Shown: positions 53,516 through 62,273 of the stretch, in pieces
How positions within the stretch are numbered: position 1 is the first letter of the stretch
Layout of the letters: each line of letters opens with the position of its first letter
Origin: Algibacter_G agarivorans
GTDB taxonomy: Bacteria; Bacteroidota; Bacteroidia; Flavobacteriales; Flavobacteriaceae
Reading direction: 5' to 3'
Assembly: GCF_039543245.1 (NCBI RefSeq)
Contig: NZ_BAABJJ010000012.1
Coordinates: 62,001-126,000 of the forward strand
DNA length: 64,000 bases
Translations under genes and position numbers: made by a program
The notes under the pieces: generated by a model
Databases searched by the model: none
Seen by the model: only the letters and a program-made list of their open reading frames with translations
Told to the model about the DNA's origin: nothing

Positions 53516-55528
53516 TTAGGGTATTGGGACTTCTATGGTTACTTTTGTTCCTATATTTTTTTCAGAAGTTATATTTATAATTCCATTTATTTCTTTAATT
53601 CTAGAATTCATATTTTTTAAACCAATGCCAGATTTGGCTTTGTTAACATCAAACCCTGAACCATTATCGGTCATGATTAAGCAAATTACGTTATTTTTCA
53701 ATTTAAAACTAATACTAACTTGTGTTGCATTAGCGTGTTTATATATGTTATGAAGCGATTCTTGAATAATTCGATAGATATGAATCTTCTTTTTATTAGA
53801 TACGCCGTCCCAATTTATTGTACCATCATGTTCAAAATTATAATGTAAGCCATACGCTAATGTTTGTGTTTCAACCAATGTTTTAATAATATCAATAAAT
53901 CCAGAGCCTGAAACAAAATCGGTATTTAACTCGTGCGATACTTTTCTAATATCCTCTTCAATCGTTTTTAATTCAACAATATATTCACCTCTTGTTTTTA
54001 TAGCATCCGCAGTGGTGCCCATATTCAGGCTATCTAAACTTAATCTAGTTCCAAACAAACGCCCTAAAACCCCATCGTGCAACTCTTCAGAGATTCGTTT
54101 TTTCTCTTGTGTCCTTGCTTCTTCAATACTTTCATTTTGAGATAGCATGAGGTTATAAATCTCCTCATTGGTTTCTTGTTGTTTCTGTATAAATTGCAAT
54201 TCTTTATTTTTATTTCGTTGAGTAACTACTAGATATAACAGGAAAGAAGCTAAAATTACGACTACAGAAATAATTAAAAGCCACATACGTTCTTTGGCTA
54301 TCTGTATGTTTTCTTCTTCTATCTTATCAGTTTCATATTGAATTCTTGTAAACTTATTTCTTATACTTCTTTCATTTTTTATTAGACTATCGTTTAGCTC
54401 GATATAAGCATCATAGTATTTTACAGCAATACTATCTTTTTCAATTTTTGAAAGCACCAACAAAGATTCTAAATATGTGTCTTTTGAAAACTCTTTAGAA
54501 ATTCCTTTTGCTTTATAAGCATAATATTTAGCCGAATCCTTTTTATTAAGATCATTATAATACTCAGCTAAATGAAGATTTAAGATAATATTGTTATACA
54601 CATCATCAATAGTATCTGAAACACTTAGTGCCTTTAAATATAATCCAGGTAATTGTTCTAGATTTTTTGACAAATACAATGTGTGGGCATAATTATCCAG
54701 TACCATAGCATAAAAATCTGGACGGTCATTTATCAAGTTTTTCCTAGATAATAATTCATTGTAATATTCTAAAGCTAAATCATAATCCTTTGAATTTTTA
54801 TAAACGTTAGCTATGTTATTTTTTTGATTATCTATAGTCGCTTTGTTATTGCCCTGCAACTGCTTCTTTATGTCTAATGCCCTATTATTGTATTTGATAG
54901 ATTCTTCCCATTGACTTAATTCCTTAAAAACAATACCAAGATTATTATAGAAGTATGACTTATACTTTTTAACGCCTTCTGTTTCATCCAGTTGATCGAG
55001 TAAAGACAAGCCTTCAACACTTGTTAATTCACTTCCTGTATAGTCTTTATCAATACGTTGAAGTATTGAGATGTCTAAAAGAACAACAGCCGTATTAAAT
55101 TTATCTTTTAACCCTCTAAATAATTTCTCGGCCTTATTATTGTAATAGTAAGCACTATCAACCATTACATCATAATAATAATACCCTAGGCTCTTGTTTA
55201 TTTGAGCTAATAGAGAGGTCTCATTTATTTTGCTGGCTAATTTTAAACCCTTATGGCTATATTTTAAAAATAAATTGACATTGCCGTTATCTCTATATAT
55301 TGAAGACAAACTAATATAGCTTTTCACTTCTAAAGTATCTATCTTCTGTCTTTCTGATATCTCTTTGGCTCGAAGTGCATTAGATAGTCTTTCTTCAAAA
55401 TTATTAAATGTGCTTTTATGCGAATTGATCAAATAAAATTCGATGCTATCAATACTGGCCTTGAGGTCTTCTTGTGCAAAAGAGACTGATGGAAAAAAAA
55501 TGAGAAGAAAAAAAAACTTAAGTTTCAA
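53516..55528 (-). CDS. TPR-repeat sensor histidine kinase
   Basis: This 670-residue protein has a signal peptide (PSVSFAQE), periplasmic TPR repeats (about residues 35-390), one membrane helix (about 410-435, LLIISVVVILASFLLYLVV), a HisKA_3 dimerisation motif KKRISEELHDGVLGRLF (His near 484) and an HATPase domain with NIYKHANAT and DNGSGFDVNKAKSGIGLKNM. It should sense an envelope signal and phosphorylate the adjacent LuxR-type regulator. The start is TTG at 55528; no in-frame ATG gives a signal peptide, and a TACATTTG -7 lies 23 bp upstream. Confidence 0.93.
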   Translation of the reverse strand: MKLKFFFLLIFFPSVSFAQEDLKASIDSIEFYLINSHKSTFNNFEERLSNALRAKEISERQKIDTLEVKSYISLSSIYRDNGNVNLFLKYSHKGLKLASKINETSLLAQINKSLGYYYYDVMVDSAYYYNNKAEKLFRGLKDKFNTAVVLLDISILQRIDKDYTGSELTSVEGLSLLDQLDETEGVKKYKSYFYNNLGIVFKELSQWEESIKYNNRALDIKKQLQGNNKATIDNQKNNIANVYKNSKDYDLALEYYNELLSRKNLINDRPDFYAMVLDNYAHTLYLSKNLEQLPGLYLKALSVSDTIDDVYNNIILNLHLAEYYNDLNKKDSAKYYAYKAKGISKEFSKDTYLESLLVLSKIEKDSIAVKYYDAYIELNDSLIKNERSIRNKFTRIQYETDKIEEENIQIAKERMWLLIISVVVILASFLLYLVVTQRNKNKELQFIQKQQETNEEIYNLMLSQNESIEEARTQEKKRISEELHDGVLGRLFGTRLSLDSLNMGTTADAIKTRGEYIVELKTIEEDIRKVSHELNTDFVSGSGFIDIIKTLVETQTLAYGLHYNFEHDGTINWDGVSNKKKIHIYRIIQESLHNIYKHANATQVSISFKLKNNVICLIMTDNGSGFDVNKAKSGIGLKNMNSRIKEINGIINITSEKNIGTKVTIEVPIP

Positions 55529-55550
55529 TACATTAAAATATAGGATATTT

Positions 55551-55558
55551 CAAATGTA
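55551..55558 (-). promoter_or_regulatory. Predicted -7 element of the kinase-regulator operon
   Basis: The minus strand reads TACATTTG, a full TAnnTTTG match, 22 bp upstream of the TTG start at 55528. No clear -33 TTG is present at 19 bp, so activation by a factor is possible. Confidence 0.5.
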
Positions 55559-55589
55559 TCTATAATTTTTTGATTTTTATTAAAAGATA

Positions 55590-55620
55590 AAGCCCTTATC
55601 TAATGACAAGGGCTTTTTTT
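55590..55620. terminator. Hairpin terminator between the small lipoprotein and kinase genes
   Basis: AAGCCCTT (55590-55597) pairs with AAGGGCTT (55608-55615), followed by T residues on the plus strand and a T-rich tail on the minus strand. It lies 23 bp beyond the 48-residue lipoprotein gene and upstream of the kinase promoter, so it separates the two units. Confidence 0.75.
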
Positions 55621-55642
55621 GTTAAAATTCTAAAAGAAATTT

Positions 55643-55789
55643 CTATCTCTCAGAAACTTGACCATCTTTTAAAAGGGATTGTGTATCAGTGTTAAGCAAC
55701 ACATCATCCTCATTTAAATCTTGTTTTGTACAAGACGTTAATGATGCAAAAAATAAGGCTAAGATCAAAGTAATTTTTAGGGTTTTCAT
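55643..55789 (-). CDS. Short predicted lipoprotein, 48 residues
   Basis: A 49-codon frame from ATG at 55789 to TAG at 55643 encodes a signal region MKTLKITLILALFFASLTSC with lipobox LTSC (Cys20). A short acidic tail follows (TKQDLNEDDVLLNTDTQSLL then KDGQVSER). The size, lipobox and following terminator support a real gene. It lies upstream of the TPR kinase on the same strand. I know no function; it could be a signal peptide or an envelope stress reporter. Confidence 0.65.
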   Translation of the reverse strand: MKTLKITLILALFFASLTSCTKQDLNEDDVLLNTDTQSLLKDGQVSER

Positions 55790-56136
55790 AAATATTCAAT
55801 TTTAAAGTTAAGGTTATATTATTTTCTCTATTTTTAAATAAAAACGTGTTAACTAAGACTTTGAAAACAAAATCTTGGTTGAGGGAAAATGGATAATTAA
55901 CTTAAAACCGAATACATATAACTATGCAGAACGATTCTATAACTATTATTTTTGAGGGAATATGACTTGAAAAGTCAAAATGGATTAAGATTCTTAAATG
56001 AACTTAGGGAAATACTTGGTCGCTCGTTTAAGGACTGCTAAAATACGCTAAACCGCATTGGTATCAGTAATATATTCGACAAAATGCATGTTTTTATCGA
56101 TTAAGTGCGTTTTATCGATGAAACACCATTAACAAA
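55790..56136. other. 347-bp intergenic region with a direct repeat
   Basis: No intact gene is visible. A direct repeat TTTTATCGAT occurs at 56092-56101 and 56110-56119, 18 bp apart start to start. Direct repeats at such spacing suit a tandem-binding regulator. A plus-strand frame with internal stops (LNELREILGRSFKDC) precedes it and may be a decayed gene, but I cannot assign it. The region otherwise separates two minus-strand genes. Confidence 0.45.
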
Positions 56137-57141
56137 TCAGAGTGTTGATTTGTTTTTAACCAAGCTTGTCTTAACTATTTTAGTCTTAACATCTTCTTCT
56201 GTCAATGTATTCTGCATTCTACTAATTAGCACTTGGGCCGCATGAGCTCCAATAATTTTGGCATGCTGGCGGATTGTAGTAAGTTTTGGAAGTGTATGGT
56301 TTGAATCTGATTTACTAGCAAAGGCTATTACAGATATATCTTTTGGCACTTTTAACCCAAAATTAACCGCTGTGTTAAGGGCTATTATTCCAGATGAACT
56401 ATCAGCAGCAATTATACCATCAATACTATTATTTTTCTTGAAAAAAGATTTTATCTTTTTAGGGTGGTCATCCTTTTTCTTAACTTTTAACACCAATGGC
56501 TCCAAGCGTCCTGTTTCTAGTATTGCTTTATTATAACCCCGTTCTCTTAGCTTACCTACACTTATATCGTCTATGTTACTTATAAAAACAATTCGCCCCC
56601 TTCCTTCTTCAATTAAGCTTTTGGTTGCATTATAAGTGGCATCAAAATCATCAACAATCACTTTATCGCATAAAACATCGTGTGCCACTCTATCAAACAT
56701 GACAATTGGCAATCCTTGTTTAATTGTATTCTTAAAATGCTCTACCTCGTTATTAATCTGGGATTCTTCGGCTACAGACAAAATAAAACCATCTACACTT
56801 CCATTTCCTAACAACTGTAAACTATCTTTTTCTTTTTGTAAAGATTCATTAGATATACAGGTAATTATATTATATCCATGCTCTGCAGCCTCTCTTTCGA
56901 TACCAAAAAGCACTTTAGCCAAAAAGCGGTTAAGAATATTAGGAATTATAACACCTATGGTTTTAGTTTTGTTGTTTTTTAAGCTTAAGGCTACTTTATT
57001 GGGCCTATAATTATACAATTCAGCCAGTTCTTTAACACGTCTAACTGTTTCTTCACCAATTTCCTCACTATTGTTCAAAGCTTTTGAAACCGTTGATATA
57101 GAAACGTTTAATTCTTTTGCTAATTGTTTTAAAGTAACCAT
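56137..57141 (-). CDS. LacI family transcriptional regulator
   Basis: This 334-residue protein has a LacI helix-turn-helix (VTLKQLAKELNVSISTVSKAL, residues 2-22) followed by the hinge region (YNYRPNKVALSLKNNKT) and a periplasmic-binding-like effector domain (TIGVIIPNILNRFLAKVL, GSVDGFILSV, SIDGIIAADSS, ISVIAFASKSD). It probably represses itself through the inverted repeat at 57149-57192 and may control the divergent TonB receptor gene. The effector is probably a sugar, but no sugar genes adjoin. Confidence 0.95.
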   Translation of the reverse strand: MVTLKQLAKELNVSISTVSKALNNSEEIGEETVRRVKELAELYNYRPNKVALSLKNNKTKTIGVIIPNILNRFLAKVLFGIEREAAEHGYNIITCISNESLQKEKDSLQLLGNGSVDGFILSVAEESQINNEVEHFKNTIKQGLPIVMFDRVAHDVLCDKVIVDDFDATYNATKSLIEEGRGRIVFISNIDDISVGKLRERGYNKAILETGRLEPLVLKVKKKDDHPKKIKSFFKKNNSIDGIIAADSSSGIIALNTAVNFGLKVPKDISVIAFASKSDSNHTLPKLTTIRQHAKIIGAHAAQVLISRMQNTLTEEDVKTKIVKTSLVKNKSTL

Positions 57142-57148
57142 GTTTTAG

Positions 57149-57192
57149 TAACACTAATTTTATAAGTAACGCAATTTACAAAATTAGTGTTA
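57149..57192 (-). promoter_or_regulatory. LacI operator overlapping its own promoter
   Basis: A perfect 13-bp inverted repeat, TAACACTAATTTT (57149-57161) and AAAATTAGTGTTA (57180-57192), has an 18-bp spacer. The minus-strand -7 TAATTTTG (57186-57179) sits in the second arm, so a bound repressor would block the lacI-type gene. The distance to the divergent receptor promoter is about 80 bp. Confidence 0.7.
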
Positions 57193-57269
57193 GCATTTAA
57201 GAATTATTTACGCCTCAGACTTTATTTGTTTTAAACCTTTTTAAAATCAATTGGTCTGAAGTAAAGCAT

Positions 57270-57299
57270 TTGGTTTAATATAATTTATACATACATTTG
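57270..57299 (+). promoter_or_regulatory. Promoter of the TonB receptor gene
   Basis: TTG (57270-57272), 19 bp, then TACATTTG (57292-57299) matches the Bacteroidota promoter exactly. It lies 53 bp before the receptor ATG, giving a leader of about 45 nt. Confidence 0.75.
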
Positions 57300-57351
57300 C
57301 TGCCTTAAAATTTCATTATTTAGTTTCAACTTATCAAATCTTATAATTTGA

Positions 57352-59856
57352 ATGAAAAATTTAATTACAATATTTCTAGTTCTTTTTTTTGGAACCCAAT
57401 TAATGCATTGTCAAATTACTGGTAAAATAATTGATGGAGAAACTAACGCACCTTTAGAGTATGCAACTGCTGCATTGTACAAACAAAACGGAAGCTTAGT
57501 TACTGGAGTAGTAACAACTATGGAAGGGACTTTTTCTTTGGATGAAGTAAAATCAGGAACTTATTATCTGGAAGCTTCTTTTATGGGCTATACCTCTTTA
57601 AAAACAGAGATCATAAAAGTTAATAAAAAAGGTGAGACAATTAATTCAGGTACTTTAAAATTAATTTTAGGTAGCCAACTTAATGAAGTACTTGTAAATG
57701 CAGAACGGTCTGCGGTTGTGCATAAAATTGACCGACAAGTTTTTGACACGAAAAAGTACCAAAATAGTGAGGGAGGAAATGCCGTTGATATTATTAAAAA
57801 CTTACCATCTGTAACTGTTGATGGTCAAGGTGAAATAAGTGTTAGAGGAAGTAAAGGATTTACTGTTTTAGTTAATGGTAAGCCTACTCAAGGCGATGCT
57901 AGTTCAATTTTAGCACAATTGCCTGCAAATGCTTTAGAAACCATAGAACTTATTACGGCGCCTTCTGCTAAATACGACCCCGAAGGTAAAGGCGGTATTT
58001 TAAATATAAAAACAAAAAAAGGAGCTGCCAATGGCACTTATGCACAATTAAATGTTCGGGGTGGGCTTCCTTCAATTGAGCCTTATAACACTAAAGTACC
58101 AGCAAAACGCTATGGTATTGATGCCACGGTTAATAAACGAACAGATACATGGAATATTTCACTTGGTGCTAGCTACCAACGCAATGATAAAACAGGACGT
58201 CGTGAAGGTGATATGTTTATTGTAAACACACCTGAAAATAAAACAACATTATTGCCATCGGATGGAGAGCGTAGTTTTGATGACATTAGTTATAATGGTC
58301 GTTTTAATGTCGATTTTACACCAAATAAAAGCGATGAATTTTCATTAGGGTTTTTCGCTGGAAAGCATACAAAAGAGCGGCTTGCAGACATTGTGTATTA
58401 TGATAACCATGCCCTATCTCCAATTGGTAGCCAGAACAGGTTATATACTTTTGAATATTACAACCATAACTTAAGAATTCGTAAAGGTGATTTTGCTTTA
58501 GGAAGTTTTGATTATGCTCATAAATTCAATGACGACTCTAAACTATCGACATCTTTTTTATATGAATACACCTTTTTAGGTGGTCCAACAGAAAATGATA
58601 ATTTAGGACATCCTGACAATAATATTGTTTACCAAAAAGAATTTAACACCAATGACAATCCGCTTTACGGAAAACGTTTTAACTTAGATTATGAATGGAA
58701 ACCTTTTACATTCGGAACTATTGAAACAGGTTACCAATACCGAGATATCGACCATACAGGTGAGTTTGTTTACGAACGTGATGGAAATTTGGTAACAGAA
58801 TTTTCAAGTGATATAGAATTAAAACGTAAAATTCACTCAGGCTATGTGCAATTAACGGGTAAGAAAAGCAAATGGGATTACGCTGCTGGTGTGCGTTTAG
58901 AATCTATGGATAGAACCTATACCGAGGCCTTAAAAAGTGAACCCACACCTAATGTTTACGAATACGATTTTGTTAAATTATTTCCTTCAGCTTCTGTACA
59001 ATATGCTGTAAATGATAAAACAAATATTAAAGTAGCTTACAGTAAAAGGATAGAACGAACTACAACGCTAAAAATGAATAGTTTTGCAGAACGTGAGCAT
59101 TCTGAAGTATTTGAACAAGGAGATAACACTTTGTTACCAGAATTTATAGATTTAGCTGAATTAGGTATAACTAAAAAGATAAAAGGAGGGAATTCTCTTT
59201 ATGCTACAGCGTATTTTAGGCATGTAGATAATGTCATTAATCGTGTAAATACTTTAGCTTATGAGTCTACAGGAGCTGTAATAGACAGTATTATAAATCG
59301 TGTGTATTCGAACGTTGGAAAAAGTAATGCTCTAGGCTTAGAGCTTGGTGCTACTATTAAACCAACTGAAAACTGGACCAATGTCATTGGCGCCAATATT
59401 TATAACTATGCTATTGATGGTGTTTTAAATTTTAACCACCGAGATGGTATTTCAAGAACTTATAATATTGATAGTAAATCAACCATTTATTCTTTCAATT
59501 TAAATTCTACTTATTCATTTTGGAATAATGCCTCTTTACAGTTTACATTCAATTATCTATCAGATAGAAATACAGCCATGGGAGAAGACTCTAGGTTTTA
59601 CTCGCCTAATTTAACATTAAGAAAAGTATTTCTTGACAATCGTTTAACGGCTACATTGCAATGGCAAAATATCGATATGGGCATGTTTAAAACCAATGAG
59701 CAACGTATTACCACCTCCAGACCTGATCAGTTTTTTACCACAACTAATTATGTCTATGAAGTAGATATGGTTTCTTTAAACCTGTCTTACACGTTTAATA
59801 CGGTTAAAAATAAATCTAAGTTCATTGATAGTGAATTTGGTAAACGTGAGTTTTAA
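57352..59856 (+). CDS. TonB-dependent outer membrane receptor
   Basis: This 834-residue protein has a signal peptide (GTQLMHCQ), a carboxypeptidase-regulatory-like domain (about residues 25-105, ITGKIIDGETNAPLEYATAA), a plug domain (about 120-215, with GGNAVDIIKNLPSVTVDGQG and EGKGGILNIKT) and an outer-membrane beta-barrel type 3 (OMP_b-brl_3-like) to the end. There is no SusD-like partner. It is divergent from a LacI-family regulator and starts from its own promoter at 57270-57299, with a terminator at 59903-59932. The substrate is unknown. Confidence 0.92.
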   Translation: MKNLITIFLVLFFGTQLMHCQITGKIIDGETNAPLEYATAALYKQNGSLVTGVVTTMEGTFSLDEVKSGTYYLEASFMGYTSLKTEIIKVNKKGETINSGTLKLILGSQLNEVLVNAERSAVVHKIDRQVFDTKKYQNSEGGNAVDIIKNLPSVTVDGQGEISVRGSKGFTVLVNGKPTQGDASSILAQLPANALETIELITAPSAKYDPEGKGGILNIKTKKGAANGTYAQLNVRGGLPSIEPYNTKVPAKRYGIDATVNKRTDTWNISLGASYQRNDKTGRREGDMFIVNTPENKTTLLPSDGERSFDDISYNGRFNVDFTPNKSDEFSLGFFAGKHTKERLADIVYYDNHALSPIGSQNRLYTFEYYNHNLRIRKGDFALGSFDYAHKFNDDSKLSTSFLYEYTFLGGPTENDNLGHPDNNIVYQKEFNTNDNPLYGKRFNLDYEWKPFTFGTIETGYQYRDIDHTGEFVYERDGNLVTEFSSDIELKRKIHSGYVQLTGKKSKWDYAAGVRLESMDRTYTEALKSEPTPNVYEYDFVKLFPSASVQYAVNDKTNIKVAYSKRIERTTTLKMNSFAEREHSEVFEQGDNTLLPEFIDLAELGITKKIKGGNSLYATAYFRHVDNVINRVNTLAYESTGAVIDSIINRVYSNVGKSNALGLELGATIKPTENWTNVIGANIYNYAIDGVLNFNHRDGISRTYNIDSKSTIYSFNLNSTYSFWNNASLQFTFNYLSDRNTAMGEDSRFYSPNLTLRKVFLDNRLTATLQWQNIDMGMFKTNEQRITTSRPDQFFTTTNYVYEVDMVSLNLSYTFNTVKNKSKFIDSEFGKREF

Positions 59857-59902
59857 AAAGTAAGTTGCTTAAAAACACAACAACCTCCTATAAAACAAAA
59901 AA

Positions 59903-59932
59903 GAGCTACAATTTCTTGTAAGCTCCCTTTTA
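59903..59932 (+). terminator. Terminator of the TonB receptor gene
   Basis: GAGCTACAA pairs with TTGTAAGCTC, with one bulged base, in an A-rich to T-rich context (CCCTTTTATTG). It starts 47 bp after the stop codon. Confidence 0.6.
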
Positions 59933-60080
59933 TTGATTAATAGCATTTATAAGACACGCTTTTTGTTGAAAGGTCACATCAATATTATCTGTTTGTATTT
60001 TAGACAATACTTTAAAAAAACAGACAAAGAGCCATTTTTTATAAATATAATAATTATCCTACAAAAAAATAGTTGTGAAA

Positions 60081-60507
60081 TCAATTCTTGTCTAAAAACG
60101 TTTTTAAAAATCCCATTGCTTTTTTAGACACCCCAAATTTTGCTTTAGCTTCATCTTTAAATTCTTCTAATTTTTAACTAGCGTCTGCTCCCAATTCAGT
60201 TGCTTTTTCAATCGCTTTATCCAACTGTTCTTCTGTTTCTTTGGCATATTTTTTTGCTACGACTTTAGCGTCTTCAAATTTCTCTTGTGCCTCATCATTA
60301 AACTTATCTGTCTTATATTTTAGCTAATTCTTTAATTTCCCCTCATTTTTCATGGGTTTCACAAGCCAATGTATTCGCTTTTTCTTTTACATTATAATAA
60401 GTCTCTCTAGCTTCAAATTTTACTTTATGATCATAAGTTTCATCTTTTATAACTTCAGTTTGATATACAACTTCACTTTCGGTGGATTTACTTGATTCTT
60501 TTGTCAT
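60081..60507 (-). pseudogene. Decayed coiled-coil (YtxH/LEA-like) protein gene
   Basis: From ATG at 60507 the minus strand reads MTKESSKSTESEVVYQ, then EVIKDETYDHKVKFEA up to a TGA after HEK. A second frame continues with QEKFEDAKVVAKKYAKETEE and ELGADAS, then a TAA, then KLEEFKDEAKAKFGVSKKAM and KTFLDKN. The combined product would be a Lys/Glu/Ala-rich helical protein of about 140 residues. At least one frameshift and two premature stops show that it is no longer functional, unless the assembly has errors. Confidence 0.72.
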
Positions 60508-60564
60508 GGTCCATTTATTTCTAATTATAGGTCTATGAACTCCTAATAATGTTACAAAAAAGAA

Positions 60565-61329
60565 TTATCTTAACAACATAATAATGCCACCAATTGCAGT
60601 AACAATCAATATAAACTTTCTGTAATTTACATTTGAAATGAGTTTAACAATGTATGCTCCCAAGAAGAATCCAATAATAACAGTTGGAATTAAAACCGAA
60701 TTTAAAACCAGTGTTTCTTTAGTAACGGTTTTCCAAATAAAAACATGAAAGGGTAACTTGAATACATTTATAATAAAAAACAACCAAGCTGCAGTTCCTA
60801 TAAATTCATTCTTAGGAAAACGCATAGCTAAAAAATAAATGTTTGAAATGGGCCCTGCAAGATTGCCAATCATGGTTGTGAATCCAGCTAGAAAACCAGT
60901 TATAGTTGAAAATAATTTATTGGTTGGGACTTTATTGGACTTTCTGTTTTCGGTATAAAACATAATAAGTACAGAAACAATAATTATTATAGCCATCATC
61001 CGTTTAAAAATGATTTCAGAAATATCATTACCAACCCAAACACCAACTAAAACACCAACAACCATCCAAGGTATTAGCTTTTTTATAATATACCATTGTG
61101 CATGGCGGTTATAATAAATAACAGCAAAAACATCGGCAGCGATTAGCATGGGCAACAAAACGCCTGTTGAAGCTTTTTCGCCAAAAACAAAAGCCAATAT
61201 AACCACGATGATGATACCAATTCCTTTAATTCCTGATTTGGACAGACCCAATAAAAAAACCGCAAAACCAATAGCGATCCATTGCAACGCAGTTAAATTG
61301 TATGATTGAAGTATTTCTAAATAAGTCAA
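60565..61329 (-). CDS. Sulfite exporter TauE/SafE family permease
   Basis: This 254-residue protein has eight or so membrane helices and TauE/SafE features: GFAVFLLGLSKSGIKGIGII near the start, and GFLAGFTTMIGNLAGPISNI in the second half. It may export sulfite or another sulfur or organic anion. The start is TTG at 61329, with a stop two codons before it, so no ATG start is available nearby. It lies between two decayed genes. Confidence 0.85.
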   Translation of the reverse strand: MTYLEILQSYNLTALQWIAIGFAVFLLGLSKSGIKGIGIIIVVILAFVFGEKASTGVLLPMLIAADVFAVIYYNRHAQWYIIKKLIPWMVVGVLVGVWVGNDISEIIFKRMMAIIIIVSVLIMFYTENRKSNKVPTNKLFSTITGFLAGFTTMIGNLAGPISNIYFLAMRFPKNEFIGTAAWLFFIINVFKLPFHVFIWKTVTKETLVLNSVLIPTVIIGFFLGAYIVKLISNVNYRKFILIVTAIGGIIMLLR

Positions 61330-61360
61330 TAGCTATTTTTCTTGAAATAAAATAACGAAT

Positions 61361-61746
61361 TTACAAAAAAGCGGAGTCTATGGATTCCCAAAGTTCAACT
61401 TTATTACCATTGTTATCTAAAACCCGACCAAAATTACAATATTTGTATTCTTCAATTTTACCAACTATAGTAACACCTTCTTCTTTTAAAACCTTTATGA
61501 GTTTCTCTAAATTTTCAACCATATAATTAAACATAAGTCTTTTTTTGAAGGCTCGTAATATTTAGTATCCTCTGCAAATGGACTTCATTGTGTTGAACAA
61601 TCGTTTCCTTGTTTATCTTTCCACCAAAAGGCGCAACCATAATCATCGGTATTAAATCCTAAATGTTTTTTGTATCAATCTTTTGATGCTTTTGGGTCCT
61701 TAGCTTTAAAAAATAAGCTGCCTATTCCTGTTACTCATTTTTTCAT
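61361..61746 (-). pseudogene. Decayed VOC/glyoxalase-family protein gene
   Basis: From ATG at 61746 the minus strand reads a VOC protein with three in-frame TGA codons (codons 4, 24 and 54) in IGSLFFKAKDPKASKD[TGA]YKKHLGFNTDDY and CSTQ[TGA]SPFAED. The frame then shifts in a run of seven A residues (61540-61546). The restored frame gives YMVENLEKLIKVLKEEGV, NFGRVLDNNGNKVELWE and IDSAF. Two of the TGA codons stand where the family has Trp. The gene is dead or the assembly carries errors. Confidence 0.82.
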
Positions 61747-61783
61747 TATAAACTTATTTTTTTATTTCCTCGAAGGTGGGAAA

Positions 61784-62245
61784 TCATTGCTTCTTTTTAA
61801 ACGCAGATTCATAAATACCAATCCATTCTTGGGTGCTTACTTTTGCAGTTAATTCGCCTATTAAATCAAAAGGAATATCGTCCATTCTTTTAAATCTAAT
61901 ACAGCTTTTACCCATATCTAGTTTATACTTACATTGTTTAGCATACTCAGCGGTAAACCAATCCATAACCTCTTTTTTAGCATAAATAACCATGCTATAC
62001 ACGGCAATAAATTTTTTTTGAGAAGCTAAACTCATAAATGGTAATGGCAATTTTGGATCGCAATGATAGCCATCGGAATACACTGTATGCGGGATAACAT
62101 AACCAAGCATTCCATAACCCATAGCTTCTTCCATACCTTTTGGGAGGTTATCTAAAATTTGTTGTCTTAATTTTTGAATGGGCTCTTTTCTATCATCTGG
62201 TATTTCGTCCAGATATTGCTGAGGTGTTATTGCTTTTGATTGCAT
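61784..62245 (-). CDS. DUF1801 family protein
   Basis: This 153-residue protein begins with QQYLDEIPDDRKEPIQKLR and has PKGMEEAMGYGMLGYVIPH and KSCIRFKRMDDIPFDLIGEL, the DUF1801 (YdhG-like) pattern. The function is unknown. It is followed downstream by the VOC pseudogene on the same strand. Confidence 0.9.
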   Translation of the reverse strand: MQSKAITPQQYLDEIPDDRKEPIQKLRQQILDNLPKGMEEAMGYGMLGYVIPHTVYSDGYHCDPKLPLPFMSLASQKKFIAVYSMVIYAKKEVMDWFTAEYAKQCKYKLDMGKSCIRFKRMDDIPFDLIGELTAKVSTQEWIGIYESAFKKKQ

Positions 62246-62273
62246 TTTTTATACATTTTGAGAACATATAAAG

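Noticed and set aside
55930..56100. A decayed gene (LNELREILGRSFKDC and following)
   Set aside because: The frame is short and broken by stops, and I cannot match it to a family, so it is not listed as a pseudogene.
61361..61746. Three TGA codons read as selenocysteine or Trp by recoding
   Set aside because: A frameshift also breaks the gene, and there is no sign of a UGA-decoding code in the other genes; decay is simpler.
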